64,000 nt of DNA from Cliona cf. orientalis (GCA_963930775.1 OZ005690.1:7362225-7426224), one strand, 5' to 3'; positions 52,607 through 63,047 are shown, counted from the first letter of the stretch. Notes: generated by a model not told the origin, from the sequence alone. A program made the numbers and translations.

Positions 52607-52877
52607 TAGGTAGAATCCATAAGCTATAAATAAAAACAAGTAGCTACAGCTAGCAAACTAGCTATTTGTGTCATATTATGCCTTACTTTGTCGTTTTTCT
52701 AGAGTTTTGCCCACCAAGTTGAGAGAGAACAGATTGCGCGCCCACGTTGTATTCGACGGTCGGTAATGGTCGTCACACGGAAATGATATGATCCCGAGTA
52801 TAAGCCCCCTCCCCGCTTTTGCCCAATCCTAGCATGCACAAAGGGGGGGGGGCGTAATGGAGGGATTCTACGGTACA
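52607..52877. mobile_element. TACCGTAGAATCCC-family MITE, 5'-shortened copy
   Basis: Shares CTACAGCTAGCAAACTAGCT and the GGGCGTAATGGAGGGATTCT then ACGGTA right end with 30,828-31,208. The left C-rich part is absent. A TAG-MITE right end (TTTCGAGACTAG, 52,597-52,608) lies immediately to its left. Confidence 0.65.
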
Positions 52878-53075
52878 GTGTAGTCCACTTAATTCAAATC
52901 TGCTTAAGACGGATTTGGGGGGGGGGGGGGGGGCGTAATGGAGGGATTCTACGGTACAGTGTAGTCCACTTAATTCAAATCTGCTTAAGACGGATTTTGG
53001 GGGGGGGGGGCGTAATAGAGGGATTCTACGGTACAGTGTAGTCCACTAATTCAAATCCGCTTAATTAAGACGAAT
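52843..53075 (+). repeat. Three tandem copies of a MITE-MITE junction
   Basis: Unit of about 80 bp: a G run, CGTAATGGAGGGATTCTACG, GTACAGTGTAGTCCACTTAA, then TTCAAATCTGCTTAAGACGG. Copies start at 52,851, 52,932 and 53,010 (counted at GGCGTAAT). Each joins the right end of one MITE family to the left end of another. Confidence 0.85.
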
Positions 53076-54985
53076 TTTCGTCTAATTCAAATTCTTTCAG
53101 ATTGGTCTTTTCTCTTAATTTGGCTGCTTTAGCATACAAAAGTACACTATATAAATATTGAACCTTTAGAAGCCAAGAAACAAAGCTCGAGCTGTTGCTT
53201 ATCCTAGAAACAAGTCTACGCATTTCCATGCTATTTAAAGTGGCTACGCAGTAAGCGTACCTTTCAATCCATCGACGACTCCTCGAGCTGGACTCCGCCC
53301 TTCGCACCAAACCACTCAGTACTTCGATATCCTGCCGCCATACGCTCCTTTGAAACAGTTTACAGAGCACTGAGTCGCTGATCCTGGGACCGTTTTGCCT
53401 AGAGTACTTCATATTGCACTGTGGTTGCCCAAAGCTACTCATATTGCACTGTGGTTGCCTGTAGCTATTCTATATGGATTTTAATGCACATAGCAACAAT
53501 GTAGTAACGGGATATAATGTACGTACCGGGGGGGTATATGGACTTCCGGTGGTCTTAGTGTAGACTGTGAATTAAAAGAAAACTTGAATTACAGAGATCC
53601 ATATAAACCACTGTATTGCGATGTAATGCTTATTAGTGGAGCATTCAGCCATATATGAAGCTTTAGAATTGTGCTGAGAGTGATTTAGGTAATAGACACT
53701 TATAGTTTCATATCTCAAGGAGGATTGTAGTGCACACTTCGATGGTCGTGTCGATTTGACCACACCCTCGGTCACGAGACCATCAGAAGTTAGACTGGCG
53801 TTCGAGCTGAACCCCACTCGGAGAGCGGCTTTGTGTGTCTGTTTCGAGTAAGAGACGAGCCTGTTTTTCTTTATTTTCTAGTGTTCTATGCGTATCCAAG
53901 GTAGCTATGCCCACGGGATATAAAATAATTATATCACGCGCACTCGGGATGCATGGCATTTATTGCCCTCAACCCTCGGGCACAAGGCCCTCGGGCTTCG
54001 GTGCAATAAATGCCATACATCCCTCGCGCCCGTGATATAACTATTACATACATTTTAATGTCAACGCGCGGTTTGCACGGCGCCTATGGGGGTTAATGAT
54101 ATGCATGCCATGCATGTGGGGTCAAAAATAGTGCATGTCTATGTACAACCGTATCTTCTAGTGTGAGGTAGCTATCGTTCTATTTCAAGTACCATTGAAA
54201 AGAGGAAGAGCTGAGCTTCACTTTGATACCAAGAACAAGAGTAAGCGTGCCGAGATGACCGATGTAGAGATGACAAAGATTTCGGCTGCGTATTGCTGAG
54301 GGCATCTTTGAATTGGGGGCAAATCAGTAACTATCAAACCAGAGCTAGGGGACTTGGTCCACAAGTAGGTAAGTACCAGAGCAGTTATTTCGCTGAATTC
54401 CGAGTCTTCCACCATGAGCGCTCTTTGAAGATCGAAAATAATTTATCACTTTAGTCTGTTCTATTTTCTTAGTAGTAGTTAACTAGACTGTCAACCAAAG
54501 AAAATACTAAACTTTAGCTACTAAACTAGCTAGGTTATAGCTACCAACTCTTCGTCTTGAGTTCTTTCTTCGTGATACTTCAACTCGCTCGTCCATTTTT
54601 CGATCTTTTCTTGCTGAATGGAACTTTGAATTGGGGGCAAATCAGTAACTTTCGTTCCAGAACCAAAAACGAGGCATCCTCGATGTCTATACCATAGTGG
54701 CAGTGTATAGCAGTAGTGTGGAACAGAACCGCTCGAGGCGCTTCGAGAAACGAGCCTTCAAAAACGAGAAAAATTCATTCTGTCCTGGGTAGGGCGCGGT
54801 ACACGGATAGATATGCGGATGTATACGAGATTATTGCGTGTACCTGCGTAATACGTACGCGCGCGTGCGTAATCATACGCAGTAAAACATCATTTCCGGT
54901 TTGCCATTAAACGGGTGGTCTTAGTGTAGACTGTTCAAATATTTTTCATGGATTTTGAGATTCGATTTAAGTGGACTACACTGTA
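53032..54985. mobile_element. Pogo-like element (TACAGTGTAGTCCAC ends), long copy
   Basis: Left TACAGTGTAGTCCACTAATT at 53,032; reverse complement of the right end TACAGTGTAGTCCACTTAAA at 54,985. The minus-strand ORF over 53,442-53,065 is AT-rich and not recognised. The interior contains an inverted copy of the 43,985 hairpin repeat. No transposase motif (DDE) was seen. Confidence 0.65.
53720..54060 (-). repeat. Hairpin repeat related to the Crypton left end, copy 3 (inverted)
   Basis: Reverse complement of 43,985-44,340: GGGCGCGAGGGATGTATGGC, GCACCGAAGCCCGAGGGCCT, ATGCCATGCATCCCGAGTGC, then GATACGCATAGAACACTAG. Stem arms are nearly perfect. Confidence 0.75.
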
Positions 54986-56030
54986 TTATCTTATTACCGA
55001 TAACATTGTTGGTTATAAAACAATACTGTTGAAGAACATTAACTGTATAATTAGTGGGTGTGGTTGATTTTTTGCAATTCCGCTATTATTATAGTACCAG
55101 CAAAATGTGAGGGGTAGCCAAATTGAAAAATTAAGTACTCATAATTAAACCTGTCCTTAAGGTATTGTAAAGGGTAACCATGTATAAGTAGCATCCTTAA
55201 GAGTTATTCAATGTTACGTAATCATCAAATGCTTAAAGTGGCGTAACTTGAAAATGAAAACAGATGGCAAACATTAAAATATTTTTATAGAACCATCTTC
55301 CATATGCACCTATATCTGTGCCAAATTCACAATTTGATACGTTTACATGCACACCCCCTGTAGCTGCAATGGTGCATGTTGTAAACTGTCATCAATATAC
55401 ACATCGATGGCAGTGTCACAGCGGATTTGTTCTGGGGGAATTTGAATATACGCTAGCAAAATTGTTCTGGTTTTCTATGAAATCAGCGGAGTTGTTCCAT
55501 AGTATTCTGCTTTGATAAATACAGCATAGAACATTGGCGATGCAGAATGTTCTGAATAAGCCTATGTCCAGCTATGTACTTTCTGCTTTTAGATTACATA
55601 TGCATAGAAGTCAAGTGAAATAGATTTGGCAGTTATTGAGGCACATTTACTCACTGGTAAATGTTTAGAAGTCTGTCTTGTATTAAACAATACTGGGCTG
55701 GAGATGCTCTGCCCCCCCCCCCTTCCCAGAATACTTGGGGGGGGGGGGGGGGGGGATGCTACAACAAAATTAATTTGCATGCATTAATTAGTGCGCGTCG
55801 ATAAATTTCATTAGCCACGCCCATTTCCGTGATGCATGCACAGCAACAAAAAGGGGAAGGGGGAGTCTTAGCTCATAGTATTATCTTAGTTGTGTCAGGA
55901 GTGCTCCTACTGACTGCCCCGACAATCCATCAATGTGCTGAGTAGTTGACGATCACTTACCACAATCGTTCTGGGAAAGTTGATAGCCTGCCTGCAAGCT
56001 GGCCAGTCTTCTATACCATTAATTTTACTA
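54986..56030. other. No gene seen; C/G hairpin
   Basis: No ORF or conserved motif. A run of C at 55,711-55,720, the spacer TTCCCAGAATACTTG and a run of G at 55,736-55,755 form a potential hairpin. GGTATAGAAGACTGGCCAGC (minus strand, near 56,018) and AGAACGATTGTGGTAAGTGA (near 55,972) resemble 61,412-61,470 on the plus strand. Confidence 0.4.
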
Positions 56031-58460
56031 AAGGTTCCCATATGTTTGTAATAGTATAGCTAGGAAGCCATGCATTTGCAATAATTATTAAAATTTTTCC
56101 CATAAAAAAATTACCGTACTTCATCTAATACTATGTACGGAAAAAATTTTCAATTTTGAAAAACGTGCGCTTTTCTGGTAAAGATTGTCACTCCAAGTAT
56201 AATAATACATTATTATTCTCATAATGCTAATTTCTTAGGTTAAATTGGATCATAATAATAATGATTAACTACGGTAAGGGTGCGTGGAGTAAGTCGGCAA
56301 CCCTTTACCGAACATGGTTTATATTGCTTATGCTTGTGTTACATGGCTCCACTCTTGCATTATAAGAGTTTCAAGGCGCTCCTATGCATTCCACCAGTAC
56401 TTTGTGGTGTTTTCCGGGCAACTGTTTTTTTTTTTCTGCTTAGTGTATTGGCTTGCTCGTTACACACTAGGTAGTTATACACTATGTATTTAGAACACAC
56501 TAAGTACAAAACACCTTTCATGGAGGATTTGGGAGCACTTGGGGACAATTTTTACATGGGCACGCAGAATGGGTCGAAATAATATGTTTGACCAGTTGGA
56601 ATTTTGATTCACACCTTAAAATTAAAGTTATGGCTCCCCATGTTTGTATAGGAAGCCATACATTTCCATGTTTCCTGATGAAAATTACAGGTGCGTGGGG
56701 TACGTTGACGACCCTTTACCGAAGGTTGTTTATATTGTTCCTATGGCTCTGAGTTTTCTTGCATTATAAGGTTCTCTACTAAGAGTTTTCTTGCATTTTG
56801 TGGCTCTCCTATGCATTCCATCAGTACTTCGTGGTGTTTTCTGGACAACTGTGTTTTTCTGCTTAGTGGGGGAATTGGGAGTACCGTATTGCCTCTAATT
56901 TAATGCGGACATCTCTAATTATCCGGACACCATTTCGAATTACTTTTTACCTCTAATTACACCGGACAGTCAAGGAAGTTTCAATTTTTGTTCTAATTCT
57001 CCAGACATCGTTGGACAGCTCGCGCTAGCATGGTATTGATCGAGCAAAATTTGCAATGGACAGCTGCTTCTTTGGTGGTACTGAAAGAGGTGATCGAGTT
57101 GTTCTCTTTCCCACCATGAACAGGGAGCTCCAGGTACTGTCTCATTTTCTCAATCTCTGCAGCATGTCCATTTGACCGAATGCGCATACGTGAAAGCGTG
57201 TTCTAATTCATCGGACACTTTGAACGCTGACTATTTTTGTGTTCTAATTATAGCGGACATTGGCCAAAATAATTATTTTTCTGGTGTCCGTTAAATTAGA
57301 GGTAATACGGTAGTTGGGGGCATAATTTTTATACAGGCACACACAAACACAGAATTTGATGGTGTAGAAATTTTGATTCATGCCTTAGAATTAGTTATGG
57401 CACTTTCCCCGTTATAGGAAAGCCATGCATTTGCAATGTTTCCGCCCACGTGCTACGTGAGGGGCGGGGCTACGCGCTCATATAAACGTGACGACCTTTA
57501 CCCACTTTGCCGTTTAAGCTGCCTGCTTGCATTGTATGGCTGCATCCAGCTGTTGGATCACTTCACTTCAGGCCATAATTATTATATGGGCATGCAGAAT
57601 GAGTCAAACTAGAAAGATGCTAAAGCCGGAATTTTTAATCTTCATTTTCGGTATCAAGATACAGCACCCTTTATATTGGTATAGCAAGCCATGCATTTGC
57701 AATCTTTAAAATTGCCCATAAAAAATTACTGGCGCACCAGGTACGTTGACGACCCTTTATGCATTTGGATGCCTGCTTCCATTGTATGGCGCATTCCTGC
57801 TTAGTGTGTGGGCTCCTTGAAAAAACAAGGGACCACACACTAAGCAGAAAAAGAATTATCCAGAAATTAATAGTCAAACTGGATGCATAGTAGAGGCAAG
57901 CAGGCAGGCTATACTCCAATTTGACCAAATTTGGTAAAGGTCGACAGGTCAGTGTGTGCGCGAGGCCCCGCCTCTCACGTAGCACACAGTCAGGAAACAT
58001 CGTAAATGCATGGCTTCCCTGTATGAACATAGGAATGCTTCTAATTGCCGTAACTTTTAATTCTAAGGTGTGAATCAATATTCCTGCCGTCATATCACGT
58101 TTTGACCCATTCTGCGTTCCCATGTAAAAGTTATGTTCCCAAGTGCACCCAATTGCCCCACGAATTAGTTCTTTCAATGGAGGGTTTGGGAGCACTTGGG
58201 GAGATAATTTTACATGGGCACGCAGAATGGGTCGAAACAAAAAATTGATGGATGGAAATTTTGATCCACGACTTTGAATTAGAGAAATGGCACTTTAAAG
58301 TTTTCCATATGTTTGTATAGGAAGCCATGCATTTGCAATGTTTACCCATAAAAAAATTACAGGTGCGCGGGGTACGTTGACGACCCTTTACCGAACATTG
58401 TGCTATTTTAGATGGTTCTATGTAGCCGAACATTGTGCTATTTTAGATGGTTCTATGTAG
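56030..58460. repeat. Cluster of copies of a GACCCTTTACCGAA repeat
   Basis: GTTGACGACCCTTTACCGAA-type words occur at 56,305, 56,712, 57,748 and 58,376. AAGTGCTCCCAAAT or its complement GGGAGCACTTGGGG, and the phrase GACCCATTCTGCGT (or complement), occur at several places, some inverted (57,960-58,170). The cluster holds the MITE at 56,882-57,312 and ends in a 35-bp perfect tandem duplication (58,391-58,425 and 58,426-58,460). A related copy is at 62,040-62,210. Long open frames here run through repeats and are not taken as genes. Confidence 0.6.
56882..57312. mobile_element. TACCGTA-MITE (TACCGTATTGCCTC family)
   Basis: Left TACCGTATTGCCTCTAATTT; reverse complement of the right end TACCGTATTACCTCTAATTT. 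It is 431 bp with TCTAATT and CCGGACA words repeated inside. Confidence 0.85.
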
Positions 58461-58548
58461 CCTGGTGAATAACCAGTAAGGTGTTGATACTAACACAGGC
58501 CGGAAAGAACCGGGAAGCCTGGAATGTGGAAGGGACTGATGGCCGTGG

Positions 58549-58948
58549 GTGGTCGTAGCTCAGTGGTTAGAGCACTGGTGGCTCAAGCCAGCGACCTAGT
58601 CTCGCGGAGCCAGACCCTTACGCATGGGGAGAGGGTCTGATGACTTGCTATACACTGAGTTGTTGTGCTGGAATGCAATAATTAGCCATTTTACGTGACG
58701 TCACGTTAAGAGTTTATATTGCGCGGTGCACGCTTGCCTATCATTTCAAACGCGCGTGATGTTTAATGACAATGCGCGATTATTGTGTGGCGCATTACTA
58801 TGGTAACGCAGTGAAGCTGCAATCTGATTGGTGCCGCCCTGTACAGGGTGCCGGAACAACTCCGTGTATAGCAAGTCACCAGGCCCTCTCCCCGTGCGTA
58901 AGGGTCTGGACTACCAGCGACCTGGGTTCGATTCCCGGCGGCTCCCCG
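58549..58948 (+). other. tRNA-like sequence split by a MITE
   Basis: A-box-like TAGCTCAGTGGTTAGAGCA (58,556-58,574), an anticodon-arm-like CTGGT-GGCTCAA-GCCAG, then after the insertion the B-box GGTTCGATTCC (58,925-58,935) and CCGGCGGCTCC. Rejoined across the MITE the D, anticodon and T arms are recognisable. The acceptor arms do not pair well and the base before the anticodon is not T, so it is a tRNA-derived (SINE-like) head or pseudogene, not a working tRNA. Confidence 0.65.
58597..58913. mobile_element. TAG-MITE inside the tRNA-like sequence, 9-bp duplication
   Basis: Left TAGTCTCGCGGAGCCAGACC; reverse complement of the right end TAGTCCAGACCCTTACGCAC. The arms share CCAGACCCTTACGCA and GACTTGCTATACAC. 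It is flanked by CCAGCGACC at 58,588-58,596 and 58,914-58,922. Confidence 0.87.
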
Positions 58949-59319
58949 GTTCTTTTCCGCATTCCTCTTTTCAGCCTGTGTTAGTATCGACACCTTACTG
59001 ATTGCATGTGCTATGTGGATGCCTGCTTGCATTATATGGCTCTACTATGCATCCAGCTCGACTGTATGGTGGTCTTCGGACTTCTGCTTAGTTGCACACT
59101 AAGTAGTTATACACTAAGAAGTAAAAAAAAAAGACAGAATATATTAATTCATTAATATAGGAATACCTGTTAAGCACGCGCACTTATGACGTTTATTTGA
59201 TTTGATCAAAATGGGAGTATGGGCTGCCTGCTTGCATTTTATGGCTCTATCTATAGCTATGCTTCCACTACGTAGAGGTTTCCGGACATTTTTTTCTGCT
59301 TAGTGTACAAAACAGCTAA

Positions 59320-59770
59320 TTAGGCGTGCAGGTGTGTGCTGGGGCATTGGGGCGTAGGACCAGGCCGCATCATGCAATAGGTGGGCGTGTTCCGGATTCG
59401 GTGGATGTGATCGCGATGACGTGGTGCTACCCCACCCACACAGGAAATGAGGTGAGCTCTTATGTGGGCGATGTGGTACAACAGCCCTGAAGGATTTGGC
59501 CTTGAGGAAGCTGTGTGTTTTAACTGGGCTTCGGGTGGACATCCGGTGGCCAGTTAACACTTGATTGGTTGTTGAGACACAGGGTGAGGCTGTTTTGGGT
59601 GTGGCCAGGTTCCAGCTCAGCTTCCGGTCCATTGAGAACATTAAATGAACACTTCCGGCTCTAGCAGCACACCCCTGAGACTTAATTGGGCAATTGAAAG
59701 GGAGTGGCCATACAATGTACTTCACTTATGACTGATGTGGCTTAGGTGTCATATGATCCCCACCTCACGC
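59320..59770 (+). repeat. Long direct repeat, copy 1
   Basis: From GATGACGTGGTGCTACCCC through ATTAAATGAACACTTCCGGC to CCCCACCTCACGCCCAC it matches 62,213-62,640 in order and orientation. Open frames on the minus strand exist in both copies but are not conserved as protein. Non-coding repeat, class unknown. Confidence 0.65.
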
Positions 59771-60930
59771 CCACACACTTTGGTGATACCTAGCTAAGAG
59801 AATTAACACACGAAGTTCAGCCAGTAGCACTCAGCTTTTAATGTATTCGCTGGATATGTAATCTGATTCTGTGGATTTTCAGGTCTCAGAAGTGTTCTGT
59901 AAAGGCTCTGAATTTTAGTGTTATGACGACATAGGTTACATCATAATTACATCAAAATTACTTAATAACTGCCATAATTCTAATTAGGACACTCGACAGT
60001 GTGTATGCAGCATTGCTCCGTATATGTGTGTATTGGGGCGCACAGCTTGACCAGTTGACCGGACGTGCCTCTACACCTGCCAGATACTGAATATAGGGAA
60101 ATCCCCCCAGAGTGCGAATTTGCCAAAGAAAGCAAACTGAGAGTAGGGATTATGGACCTCCAAGGGCCTCCAGTAGATTAAATATCTCTGCTCTGGCTTT
60201 CATGAATGAAACAAGATAGCTCAATGAAAATTTATAATTAGTTAAGGCTATCTATCGAGTCCTTAAATAATTCAAAATATTATCATCAAAATGGCAAGAA
60301 TCACTTACTTAGCTGATTTGTTGACAATGATATTATCATTACCAATGTTCAAGCAAAATTATAATTGATGGAACCATAATTTGCATGAATGGCATTTGAC
60401 CAGTGGACCCATACTTTTTCCATGGTAGCCTGCACACAAGCAGGTACTCTCTTGGTAGAGAGTACCCTGCAGTACATGTGCAAGCCTTCTGGGACGACCA
60501 GGGGCAGGAAAGGTGGATAATTGAGCACTCTCAGAACGTGTTAAGAGATGGCTACGCATCTCTGCTTGCTTAATGCTACAAGTAAATGGATCAATACAAC
60601 GCAGTTGCGAATGCTACTGCAAACAAGCCACGATCCGACCCCCCTACCCTGACACTGAACATCTACATTATATATATCTCGGCTCAAACTCTGCATGCCT
60701 GGGGGTGGGGGGAGGGGGGGGTGGTTGCAGTACAGTTGCAACTTGCTTCATTGATATTTGAATAGATAATTGAACTTTTTGTTAAAGGTTAATAGAAATG
60801 CGCAGCTGGGCAAGCGGCAGATTGCTTGCGTGCAGATTGGTATGGGTATGGGGCGGGGGGCTGCATATCCGGGGGGACCCGTGGCTCTAGTGCACAGTGT
60901 CTGGGGGACACTGTGTACGGGGGGATAGGC
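59771..60930. other. No gene seen
   Basis: AT-rich with short frames only. It contains a G-rich tract (60,701-60,722) and a palindrome, TACTCTCTTGGTAGAGAGTA, at 60,444. Nothing recognised. Confidence 0.35.
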
Positions 60931-60939
60931 AATACTCCC

Positions 60940-61063
60940 TCCGACAGCGACAATATCCGGTGAATTATACTAGAAAATACTCCATAAATTTCGCACATGC
61001 GCGTACAGTCAGTGTATACCAGGCCCATTCTCCTCCTCCTCAAAGGGCCTGGGTACAAGGCTA
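60940..61063 (-). mobile_element. TAG-MITE end, inverse of 11,822 copy
   Basis: The right end CCTGGGTACAAGGCTA and GTATACCAGGCCCATTCTCC are the reverse complement of the 11,822 copy. The match continues through GCACATGCGCG to ACAGCGACAATATCCGG. The other terminus was not found. Confidence 0.65.
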
Positions 61064-61742
61064 AGTGAGAATGTGATAACATTGCCCGTCATTTTCTCAG
61101 TTTCTCACCTGCACAATTACTCCTGTCGGTCATGATCATTACATTGGGCATAAGTATCAGATAACATACTTTCAAGATGTCACATGTGCTGACTTTGTAA
61201 GATTTAAGACTTTAATCTACTGCAAGTGACATGGATGTGGAGCCCATATGATCTACACTATCTGCTGTGATTAACTGTAATTTCTATTCTTTTAAAATTT
61301 AACTACTATTTCTTGTACACCTTAAATGGTGTGTTCACCAAAATTATTATTATTATTGAACCGTTGTAGGATGACAGAACTCAAGGACGTGCCAATGATA
61401 GTGTAGTCAGTGGTATAGAAGATTCGCTAGCAGCTAGCTTGATATTCATAGAACGATTGTGGTAAGTGATCATCATTGACAACTACCCAGGAACAGCACG
61501 TTCATGATTGAGCATGCAATGCACACAACCATTAAAGATAATATTATCCAAGCTATAAATAACCTCCCTCTTTTTGTCGACAACTAGGCACTGTGCGTGC
61601 ACCACGGAAAATGGGCGTGGTAAGTGAGTCGCTGCTCACTTATGTACGCAAATTTGTCACCTTTTTTCTTGTGCCCATGCAGCCTCCGTACCCCGTATCA
61701 TGAAAAAAAATATATAGCAACAAGCGGAGGCGCTCCTGCGCG

Positions 61743-62035
61743 TCGGAAGTGCGCGGACTGGAGCGGCAATGAGCGGACGTACGGACCTGGCCGGCAATGC
61801 GCGGAAACAAGTGGATTTGAGCGGAAATAAGCGGATTAATTCGGAAAGTTGCGGATATGTGCGGCTTTGAGCGGATTATATCGGAGACGCGCGGCAAAGG
61901 GCGGGTCGATGCGGAAAAGAGCGGTCATTGGTGGATTCCAGTGGCGGCTCTCGGAGCGGTGCGGCAATGGGCGGAGTAAGGCGGATTCAAGCGGTTGATT
62001 GCGGAAAAGAGCGGCCACACGTGGCGCGTGGGTGG
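61743..62035 (+). repeat. Array with CGG every 10 bp
   Basis: From 61,743 to 62,035 a CGG (sometimes TGG) starts about every 10 bases, exactly so from 61,801 onward. Examples are CGGAAACAAG, TGGATTTGAG, CGGAAATAAG, CGGATTAATT, CGGAAAGTTG, CGGATATGTG and CGGCTTTGAG. About 28 units are present. The other seven positions vary, apart from a frequent G at the last. A period of 10 is not a multiple of three, so this is not protein coding. A short piece in reverse orientation lies at 62,731-62,762. Confidence 0.9.
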
Positions 62036-62039
62036 AAAA

Positions 62040-62640
62040 CATTGCAAATGCATGGCTTCCTATACAAACATATGGGAAAGCTCCAAAGGGCCATAACCTT
62101 TAATTGTAAGGTGTGAATAAAAAATCTGTCTGATCAAATCTCTAGTTTCGACCCATTCTGCGTGCTCATGTAAAAATTATCCCCCCAAGTGCTCCCAAAT
62201 CCCCCATGAATTAGATTGCGGATGTGGTTGTGATGACGTGTTGTTACCCCGCCCACACAGGAAATGAGGTGAGCTCTTGTGTGGGCGGTGTGGCAGAACG
62301 GCCTTGAAGTGTTTGTGTGTGTTTTGGCCTTGAGGAAGCTGTGTGTTTTAATTGGGATTGATTGTGGGCTTCCGGTGGACATCCAGTGGCCAGTCGGCAC
62401 TTGATTGAGAATGGTGGTCCTTGAGGCACAGGGTGGTGCTGTTTTGGGCGTGGCCTGGCCCCTCCCTTCCGGTTCGGCTTCCAGTCCATTGAGGATATTA
62501 AATGAACACTTCCGGCTCTAGCAGCCACACCCCTGAGACCTGGGCAATTAAAAGGGCCTGGTCACACAACATGCACCTCACTAATGACTCTTTGATGTGG
62601 TTTAGGTGTCATATTCCCCACCTCACGCCCACGCAATTTG
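62040..62640 (+). repeat. Repeat cluster member and long direct repeat, copy 2
   Basis: 62,040-62,212 matches members of the 56-58 kb cluster (GCATGGCTTCCTATACAAAC, TTCGACCCATTCTGCGTGC). 62,213-62,640 matches 59,398-59,770 (GATGACGTGTTGTTACCCC to CCCCACCTCACGCCCAC). It separates the CGG array from its inverted fragment. Confidence 0.65.
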
Positions 62641-62929
62641 ATGGTACCTTAATTATTATTATACCTAGCATTAGCCTCGTCCCCAGGCCACTCCCAATGT
62701 TGCACGCACGCATAAATTAGCGAGTTTCTGGATCAATCCGCTCAAAGCCGCACTTATCCGCTAGTAATCCAACCTATACTCCTAACAAATATAGACTAAT
62801 AGTACATAGTAGAAATGTTACCGTTATTGACGATACATCTATATAGGCGTGTACATCATTATAGATGAATGATATATAGTAGTAGAGCTAACGCGATGCG
62901 GCGCATTCAGCATCGTCAAGCGTTCCACT

Positions 62930-63047
62930 TGAAGAAAAGTAGGAGTGGCTTGGGGGCGGGGCTACTCTGTATTCCAGATCTCCCTAGCTGCTGCAGTCAG
63001 TGGGTCGATTCTTGCTTCTTCTGGCACTCAATTCAGTGGGCACTGAA
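62930..63047 (+). promoter_or_regulatory. Candidate promoter of the KDZ gene
   Basis: TGGGGGCGGGGC at 62,950-62,961 is an Sp1-type GC box about 90 bp before the preferred ATG. No TATA box was seen. Position and composition only. Confidence 0.35.

Larger units (their letters stand above)
58474..59000. mobile_element. Inverted-repeat element carrying a tRNA-like sequence
   Basis: Left CAGTAAGGTGTTGATACTAA; reverse complement of the right end CAGTAAGGTGTCGATACTAA, both followed by CACAGGC and, further in, AGAACCGG. Between them are a tRNA-like region and a younger MITE. Without the MITE the element would be about 200 bp. Confidence 0.75.

Noticed and set aside
57671-58240. 189-codon minus-strand open frame
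   Set aside because: It crosses several copies of the GACCCTTTACCGAA repeat cluster in mixed orientation and does not resemble a protein family.
58549-58948. Functional tRNA gene
   Set aside because: The A and B boxes are good, but the T arm is separated by a 317-bp MITE, the acceptor stem does not pair, and the base 5' of the anticodon is not T.
61743-62035. CGG array as protein-coding repeat or CRISPR array
   Set aside because: The 10-bp period breaks all reading frames, and there are no repeat-spacer units of CRISPR size in this eukaryotic context.
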